Part shown: positions 58,981 through 64,000 of the stretch, one piece after another
How positions within the stretch are numbered: the first letter of the stretch is position 1
How the letters are laid out: every line of letters starts with the position of its first letter
NCBI RefSeq assembly: GCF_000194985.1
Contig: NZ_GL878519.1
Coordinates: 85,904-149,903 of the forward strand
Reading direction: 5' to 3'
DNA: 64,000 nt
From: Dialister micraerophilus DSM 19965
Lineage (GTDB): Bacteria; Bacillota; Negativicutes; Veillonellales; Dialisteraceae
Program-made: the position numbers and the translations under genes
The notes under the pieces: model-generated
The model's input: the letters and a program-made list of their open reading frames with translations, nothing else
Told to the model about the DNA's origin: nothing
The model's database searches: none

Positions 58981-59685
58981 TTAACACTTATTTTTCTCTT
59001 GCTTTTTTTTATTTTTCATATATAACCAAATCAATCCATAAACAATACCTACTACAATTATAATTATAGCCAATCTTAGTTGATGTTCTTTAAAAGTAAC
59101 TATATCATGTCCTAATACAACTTCCAATAAAACTGACGGAAATTTACCTATCAAGCTTCCTAATAAATGTTCATAAAATGTCATGCTTGATAATGCGGAT
59201 ATTGCAGTAACCAATCCGTTAGGCATATAAGGTATTGCCCGCGCAATCATAACAGCTTTCCATGACTCATAGGAGTCTAATTTGGTCAAAGTTTTACTTT
59301 TTTGAATAATGGCCTTTGCAACATTTCTAAAAAGCGTTCTCATTATAAAAAAAGAAATCATGACTCCGGTAGTTTCAGCCAACCATGATATAACAGTTCC
59401 CCAAAAAATACCAAAAATCAAACCATTTGCCGTTGATAAAAATATAGAAGGCAAAAATCCCACTATATTTATTATTACATCTATAAAGAAACTTACAAAA
59501 ACCGCCCATATACCAAAACTTTGTAGATATACAACAGTTCCCTGAAGGTTTCCATCTTTGGATAATTTTATAATCGTTGAATAAAAAGTCGGATCGGCAA
59601 TGTGAATACCGACAAAAAGTAAACATAATAATATTATTAAAATAAATCGAAATTGTTTTTCCTTTTTCTCTTCATTTTCTCTCAT
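58981..59685 (-). CDS. TVP38/TMEM64 family (DedA-like, SNARE-associated) membrane protein
   Basis: The 234-residue protein has about five membrane segments and the family's motif region LPSIFLSTANGLIFGIFWGTVISWLAETTG, with PYMPNGLVTAISALSSM in the second half. Members are implicated in lipid carrier recycling and membrane homeostasis; specific function here is unknown. It is a single gene upstream of ppaC, downstream of the MreB-like gene. Confidence 0.88.
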   Translation of the reverse strand: MRENEEKKEKQFRFILIILLCLLFVGIHIADPTFYSTIIKLSKDGNLQGTVVYLQSFGIWAVFVSFFIDVIINIVGFLPSIFLSTANGLIFGIFWGTVISWLAETTGVMISFFIMRTLFRNVAKAIIQKSKTLTKLDSYESWKAVMIARAIPYMPNGLVTAISALSSMTFYEHLLGSLIGKFPSVLLEVVLGHDIVTFKEHQLRLAIIIIVVGIVYGLIWLYMKNKKKQEKNKC

Positions 59686-59721
59686 AATTCACGACCTGAT
59701 AATTAAATTTTAAAATAAGTA

Positions 59722-59752
59722 AAAGGAATGCATATGCATCCCTTTTATTTTA
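59722..59752 (-). terminator. Terminator downstream of the MreB-like gene
   Basis: AAAAGG-ATGCATATGCAT-CCTTTT is a nearly perfect palindrome of about 26 bases followed by ACTTATTTT on the minus strand. Confidence 0.75.
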
Positions 59753-60844
59753 CTAATGCAAATCTTGTAATGAATCACGAAATAAATGCATATATTCCAA
59801 AGCTTTACCTGCACCTATAGCATTAATATAGGAAGGCTGATTTATTACATAAGTTGAAATACCTGTTATATTACCTATCATATTGCTCAAACCTTTTAAT
59901 TGTGATAAAGCACCTGACATCATTATACCGTCATTTTTTATATCAGATAATAAAACAGGTGGCGTCTGCTGTAATACATTTATTATCTGTAAAAACACTT
60001 TGTTTAAAATTGAACTTAAAGCTTGGTATATGTCTTTTGAAGTTACAGAAATTCTTACCGGCAATCCTGTATCGAGTGATTGCCCTGATACTTCCGCTGT
60101 TCTTTGCGCATGATCCAATTCCCAAGTAACACCAAGTGTTATTTTCAGTGATTCTGCTGATTTTCTACTTATATTAACATGATATTGTTTTCTTATATAA
60201 GATATAATGGCTTGATCCATATAAATCCCGCCATATTTTAATGAATCGCTTATAACTATTCCGCGTTTGGATAAAACTGATATTTTAACAGATCCTCCGC
60301 CGAAATCTATCAGGAAAAAACCTTGACAATCTTTTCGTTTATTTTTTATCCCCATTAAGGTAGCTATAGGTTGATCAATCAAAACAGTTTTTCTTACTCC
60401 CATTGCAACCGAAGCTTCAAGAAGTGCACGTTTTTGAACTTTACTTATGCCCGGTGGTACGCATATAAGTAATCTCGGATGGAAAAATAATCCTTTCAAA
60501 TATGAATAACTCATAATTGAATTCAATAAGTACGTAACTGCTTTATAATCAACTACCACACTATTTCTCACAGGATAAATCAAATTTATACCTTGAGGTG
60601 TACGTCCTTCCATCTCTTCGGTTTTAGTTCCATAAGAAAAAAAATCATTTTTATTTTCTTGCTTGGCCACTACAGATGATTCAGAAAAGATAATACCTTT
60701 TTCTTTTAAATATACCACCATATTCGATGTCCCTAAATCAACGCCTATATTTTCAGACCCGAACGATCCAAGCCAATCCATAAAAGTATATTTATCTAAT
60801 TGAAATTTGAATTTATTGCTTAATATTTTTTTCTTATTCGACAC
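59753..60844 (-). CDS. MreB-like rod-shape protein
   Basis: The 363-residue actin-like protein has phosphate 1 IGVDLGTSNMVVYLKEKG, PPGISKVQKRALLEASVAMG, a connecting FFLIDFGGGSVKISVLS and GIMMSGALSQLKGL near the end. MreB usually has DIGGGT and GGGALL-type blocks; here they are FGGGS and SGALSQL, so it is a divergent member and may be Mbl/MreBH-like. It follows murA with an 11-base overlap, linking it to peptidoglycan synthesis. The start (GTG 60844) is uncertain; an ATG at 60781 lacks a ribosome site. Confidence 0.85.
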   Translation of the reverse strand: MSNKKKILSNKFKFQLDKYTFMDWLGSFGSENIGVDLGTSNMVVYLKEKGIIFSESSVVAKQENKNDFFSYGTKTEEMEGRTPQGINLIYPVRNSVVVDYKAVTYLLNSIMSYSYLKGLFFHPRLLICVPPGISKVQKRALLEASVAMGVRKTVLIDQPIATLMGIKNKRKDCQGFFLIDFGGGSVKISVLSKRGIVISDSLKYGGIYMDQAIISYIRKQYHVNISRKSAESLKITLGVTWELDHAQRTAEVSGQSLDTGLPVRISVTSKDIYQALSSILNKVFLQIINVLQQTPPVLLSDIKNDGIMMSGALSQLKGLSNMIGNITGISTYVINQPSYINAIGAGKALEYMHLFRDSLQDLH

Positions 60845-62087
60845 GAGAAATTTCAGCCCCTAAGCCTTGTAACTTTTCAACTAAATGATCATATCCTCGA
60901 TCAATATGATGCAACTCACCTATTTCAGTTTCTCCATGTGCCGCCAAACCTGCAAGTACAAGTGCAGCACCTGCTCTCAAATCTGTTGCGCGAACAAATG
61001 CACCATTTAAGAAAGGAACTCCTCTAACCGTTGCACATCTTCCCTCAACTTGGATAGATGCACCCATACGTCTTAATTCACCTACATGCATAAATCTATT
61101 TTCAAAAACAGTTTCGGTAATCTTGCTTTCACCGTTACTTATTGTCATCAATGCCATAAATTGTGCCTGTAAATCTGTAGGAAACCCGGGATAAGGCATA
61201 GTTTTAATATCGGTTGAACTTATATTTCCATCACTAATTACACGAACACTATCTATGTCTTTTATTACCTTTACACCTGCTTCAGAAAGTTTAGCCAAAA
61301 GAGGTTTTAAATGTTCCGTTAAAACATTTTCAATTGTTACATCGCCGCCCGCCATTGCAGCAGCAATCATATACGTTCCGGCTTCTATACGATCCGGAAT
61401 AACTGTATGCGATATTCCCCTAAGTTCTTTAACACCTTCAATACGTATAACATTTGTTCCTGCACCTTTTATGTTTGCACCCATACTTGATAAAAAAGTA
61501 ACAAGATCAACTATTTCAGGTTCTTCAGCAGCATTTTCAATAATTGTTCTTCCTTCAGCAAGTACTGCTGCCATAAGTATATTTTCAGTAGCTCCTACAC
61601 TAGGAAAATCTAAATATATAGTTGTTCCTTTTAACCCTTGAGGTGCATATCCTTCTACAAAGCCGTTTCCTACAGTTATTTTTGCACCTAATGCCTCAAA
61701 CGCTTTTAAATGCAAATCAATAGGACGACTTCCAATCATACATCCTCCGGGTAAAGCGATTTTTGCATAGCCCATTTTAGAAAGAAGAGGACCCATAATC
61801 AAAAAAGATGCACGCATACGGCTCATCAATTCATAAGACGCTTCCGATTTATTAAGACCTGAAGCATCAAATGTAAGACTGCTACCTTGCTTTTTAACTA
61901 TTACACCTAAAGATTCCAAAACGCTGCAAATAGTTATTACATCATCTAAATCTGGAACATCAAGCACTGTAGCAGGTGTTGAAGGCAATAACGTCGCCAC
62001 AATAATAGGTAAAACTGCATTTTTTGCGCTTGATACGCGTACGGATCCATGTAAAGGTTTTCCACCTTTAATCAATAATCTTTCCAA
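60834..62087 (-). CDS. murA: UDP-N-acetylglucosamine 1-carboxyvinyltransferase
   Basis: MurA starts peptidoglycan precursor synthesis by transferring enolpyruvate from PEP. The 417-residue EPSP-synthase-fold protein has SSAKNAVLPIIVATLL with the conserved lysine-asparagine pair and LPGGCMIGSRPIDLHL carrying the catalytic cysteine (fosfomycin target). TTG 62087 (ERLLIKGGKPL) is chosen because AGGAGTGA is 7 bases upstream; a longer in-frame ATG at 62111 overlaps this site. It overlaps the downstream MreB-like gene. Confidence 0.96.
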   Translation of the reverse strand: MERLLIKGGKPLHGSVRVSSAKNAVLPIIVATLLPSTPATVLDVPDLDDVITICSVLESLGVIVKKQGSSLTFDASGLNKSEASYELMSRMRASFLIMGPLLSKMGYAKIALPGGCMIGSRPIDLHLKAFEALGAKITVGNGFVEGYAPQGLKGTTIYLDFPSVGATENILMAAVLAEGRTIIENAAEEPEIVDLVTFLSSMGANIKGAGTNVIRIEGVKELRGISHTVIPDRIEAGTYMIAAAMAGGDVTIENVLTEHLKPLLAKLSEAGVKVIKDIDSVRVISDGNISSTDIKTMPYPGFPTDLQAQFMALMTISNGESKITETVFENRFMHVGELRRMGASIQVEGRCATVRGVPFLNGAFVRATDLRAGAALVLAGLAAHGETEIGELHHIDRGYDHLVEKLQGLGAEISRVE

Positions 62088-62223
62088 ACGAATCACTCCT
62101 ATATATTTCAAATAATTATTTTATTTAAATTTTACTATTTTAAATCTTAGGTAATCATAGCAAAATTAATATTCAAATTCAACAAAATAAATAAAAACAC
62201 CAAATATATAAAAATGATTAAAT

Positions 62224-62715
62224 TTATTTTTCAGATTTTTCATCTTTCTCAGAAGATGCAATAACTTGAAGAATGTCATGTCTTGTAATCATACCTACTA
62301 ATTTATTCGGAGATTCAACAACAGGTACACTTTTTAAATGCTCATCAATCATTAAAGTAGTAACAGTTTCCAAATTAGTGTCGGGAGCAACACAGTGCAC
62401 ATTTGTTGTCATAATTTCAGATGCTTTGGTTGCAAGCAATTTTCTAAATGAACTTGCAAATCTTCCATAGCCCCAATAATAGACTCCTGCCCCTAAAACA
62501 TCCATATATTGAGGTACATACGGTCTTACCTTTTTATAAAGTAAATCTCCTTCCGATATAATTCCGAGTAATGTATTTTTTTCCCCTACAACAGGTAATG
62601 CACTTACAGGATGTTCTACAAATATTTTCACCAAATCATGAATATTTATATCTGCAGAAACTGAAATAATATCTTTAGACATGAAATCTTTCGCTAAATA
62701 TTGTTTTATTCCCAT
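62224..62715 (-). CDS. CBS-domain-pair protein
   Basis: The 163-residue protein has two CBS motifs: MSKDIISVSADINIHDLVKIF ... VSALPVVGEKNTLLGIISEGDLL, then, after an insert of about 30 residues, IMTTNVHCVAPDTNLETVTTLM ... LKSVPVVESPNKLVGMITRHDIL. Such pairs bind adenosine-type ligands. The insert region YMDVLGAGVYYWGYGRFASSFRKLLATKASE sits between the two motifs. ATG 62715 follows GGAGGAT. No neighbouring domain shows what it regulates. Confidence 0.9.
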   Translation of the reverse strand: MGIKQYLAKDFMSKDIISVSADINIHDLVKIFVEHPVSALPVVGEKNTLLGIISEGDLLYKKVRPYVPQYMDVLGAGVYYWGYGRFASSFRKLLATKASEIMTTNVHCVAPDTNLETVTTLMIDEHLKSVPVVESPNKLVGMITRHDILQVIASSEKDEKSEK

Positions 62716-62784
62716 AAAATCCTCCAAATTGTAAAAATATATTTTATTTAATTGTACATTATTTTTGACTATTATTATAGTTCT

Positions 62785-63261
62785 TTATAAATGGTAAGGC
62801 TCATTTTTTATAATTTTTATACTTCTGTATATTTGCTCAACTAATATCAATCTTGCCATTTGATGTGTCAACGTCATTTTACTTAAACATAATTTAAATT
62901 TAATATTTTTTCTGATAGTCTCTCCATTACCTAAAGGACCTCCTATAAAAAAATGAAATCTACTTTTACCTGAAATCATTTTATTTTCAAACCATGAAGC
63001 CAATTCTTCCGATGACATTTCTTTACCTGATGTATCTAATAATATGCAACAATCTGTATATTTTAGAGATTTTAATAATTTAATACTTTCTTTTTCCATA
63101 ACCTGCTTCTTAATTTCTTCAGATTTTTTAGAAAATTTTTCTTCTTCATGTTCAATAATGTTCATTTTAGCAAACGGTTTTAAACGTTTAAGGTACTCAT
63201 CAATGCCTTCCTTCATCCATTTTTCTTTTATTTTACCTATTGCAGATATTGTAATTACCAT
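62785..63261 (-). CDS. rlmH: 23S rRNA (pseudouridine 1915-N3)-methyltransferase RlmH
   Basis: RlmH is a SPOUT methyltransferase. The 158-residue protein has GKIKEKWMKEGIDEYLKRL near the start, LLDTSGKEMSSEELA, FFIGGPLGNGETI (SAM-binding knot region) and EQIYRSIKIIKNEPYHL at the C end, all standard. It overlaps the htrA stop by 7 bases, as in many Firmicutes where a trypsin-like protease precedes rlmH. Confidence 0.96.
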   Translation of the reverse strand: MVITISAIGKIKEKWMKEGIDEYLKRLKPFAKMNIIEHEEEKFSKKSEEIKKQVMEKESIKLLKSLKYTDCCILLDTSGKEMSSEELASWFENKMISGKSRFHFFIGGPLGNGETIRKNIKFKLCLSKMTLTHQMARLILVEQIYRSIKIIKNEPYHL

Positions 63262-64000
63262 TTCAAATTCTCCGGAGATTCACCCAACTCAACAATTGTT
63301 CTTTTTAAAACACCGTCAGATTCATATGTAACATTAATTTTTTCACCGGGAGAATACTTACTTAAAATTTCTCTTATTTCTATAATTTTATTAACCGGTT
63401 TATCATTTATCTGCATTAAATAATCTCCGATTTCTATACCCGAAGCATTAATCGGTCCATCTCTGTAAACATTTAATACCAACACACCACCGGCGTCACG
63501 ACTCCAATCATATCCATATCTGTTTGCCAAGTCTTCATCAATCAAAGAAGCACCTAAAAAAGAACGTATAACACGACCGTTTTTAATCAATTGTGATGTA
63601 ATATCTTTAACTTGATTAATAGGTATTGCAAATCCAATTCCTTCAATTCCTTGCTTTATTATTTTTGAGCTGTTAATACCTATAACTTTTCCATCGACTG
63701 TTGCTAAAGCACCACCTGAGTTTCCAGGATTTATAGCAGCATCGGTTTGAATCAACTTAAAACGATGTTCCATATTATCCAATGTTCTGTTCAATGCACT
63801 TATTACACCCACAGTTATTGTACCTTTAAACTCCAATCCAAGAGGATTACCTATAGCTATAGCAGTTTCACCTACTTGCAGCTGTTCCGAATCACCAAAT
63901 ACAGCTGTAGGTAAATCATCTTGAGTGTCAATTTTAATAACTGCCAAATCGGTTATTGCATCTTTACCTATAACTTTACCGTTAATTGTTTTACCGTTGG
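63255..64000 (-). CDS. HtrA/DegP-like serine protease (cut by window edge)
   Basis: The frame runs on past base 64000. The visible part starts within the trypsin-like domain: catalytic aspartate in AITDLAVIKID, the oxyanion and serine block INPGNSGGALATVDG and VIGINS, then one C-terminal PDZ domain (GGVLVLNVYRDGPINASGIEIGDYLMQINDKPV). The catalytic histidine and N-terminal membrane anchor lie outside the window. An HtrA beside rlmH is typical of Firmicutes. Protein quality control in the envelope is the likely role. Confidence 0.93.
   Translation of the reverse strand, partial: NGKTINGKVIGKDAITDLAVIKIDTQDDLPTAVFGDSEQLQVGETAIAIGNPLGLEFKGTITVGVISALNRTLDNMEHRFKLIQTDAAINPGNSGGALATVDGKVIGINSSKIIKQGIEGIGFAIPINQVKDITSQLIKNGRVIRSFLGASLIDEDLANRYGYDWSRDAGGVLVLNVYRDGPINASGIEIGDYLMQINDKPVNKIIEIREILSKYSPGEKINVTYESDGVLKRTIVELGESPENLKW

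Noticed and set aside
61255-61641. 128-codon open frame on the plus strand opposite murA
   Set aside because: It lies entirely inside murA on the opposite strand, has no ribosome site, and its translation resembles no family; it is a by-product of murA codon use.

Overview
The window looks like the chromosome of an AT-rich, diderm Firmicute, most likely a member of the Negativicutes. The coding sequences have strong AGGAGG-type ribosome binding sites. Several gene blocks follow Bacillus order: ctsR-mcsA-clpC-radA-yacL-ispD-ispF-gltX, holB-yaaT-yabB-rsmI-metG-tatD, recJ-relA-dtd and infC-rpmI-rplT. T-box and SAM-I (S-box) leaders are present. A bifunctional hldE gene (ADP-heptose for LPS inner core) points to an outer membrane. 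The species cannot be named from the sequence alone. No phage, transposon, CRISPR array or defence island was seen; nearly everything is core housekeeping.

Layout. 1-1850: metK (cut by the window edge) behind a SAM-I riboswitch, then a polar amino acid ABC permease/ATPase pair. 1940-10640: the CtsR heat-shock and isoprenoid block (ctsR, mcsA, clpC, radA, PIN-TRAM protein, ispD/ispF, gltX), read leftward; mcsB and disA are missing from their usual places. 10640-18560: recX, recA, cinA C-domain, rimO, an orphan solute-binding protein, ftsK and rarA. 18570-18825: a 6S RNA with its own promoter and terminator. 18850-27840: aspS, fur, AI-2E-type permease, metallo-hydrolase, dtd, relA and recJ. 27900-33050: YbjN-like protein, tadA, tRNA-Ser(CGA), the L20-leader/infC/rpmI/rplT operon, thrS under a threonine T-box, and yerC. 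33060-35920: an 11-bp tandem repeat between divergent promoters, then a second SAM-I riboswitch controlling metNIQ. 35920-45620: RNase HI, an MFS exporter, hldE, tatD, metG, rsmI, trmN6, PSP1 and holB. 45750-53600: a HAD protein, nth, trxB, leuS, a GH18 protein and lgt. 53650-64000: ligA, pcrA, ppaC, a TVP38 protein, an MreB-like protein, murA, a CBS protein, rlmH and htrA (cut by the window edge).

Methionine supply is coordinated: metK (SAM synthesis) and metNIQ (methionine uptake) each lie behind a SAM-I aptamer with an intrinsic terminator. Translation supply is controlled by the thrS T-box and the L20-type leader before infC.

The most striking pattern is a set of five frameshifts in four otherwise well-conserved genes (ispDF, ftsK, trxB and twice in a GH18 gene). 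Each lies at a run of six or seven A on the coding strand, and each is exactly repaired by one extra A. This is either systematic homopolymer undercalling in the assembly or, less likely, a slippage-tolerant gene set. No clearly new biological system is evident; this pattern and the divergent metN/yerC control region deserve the first look.
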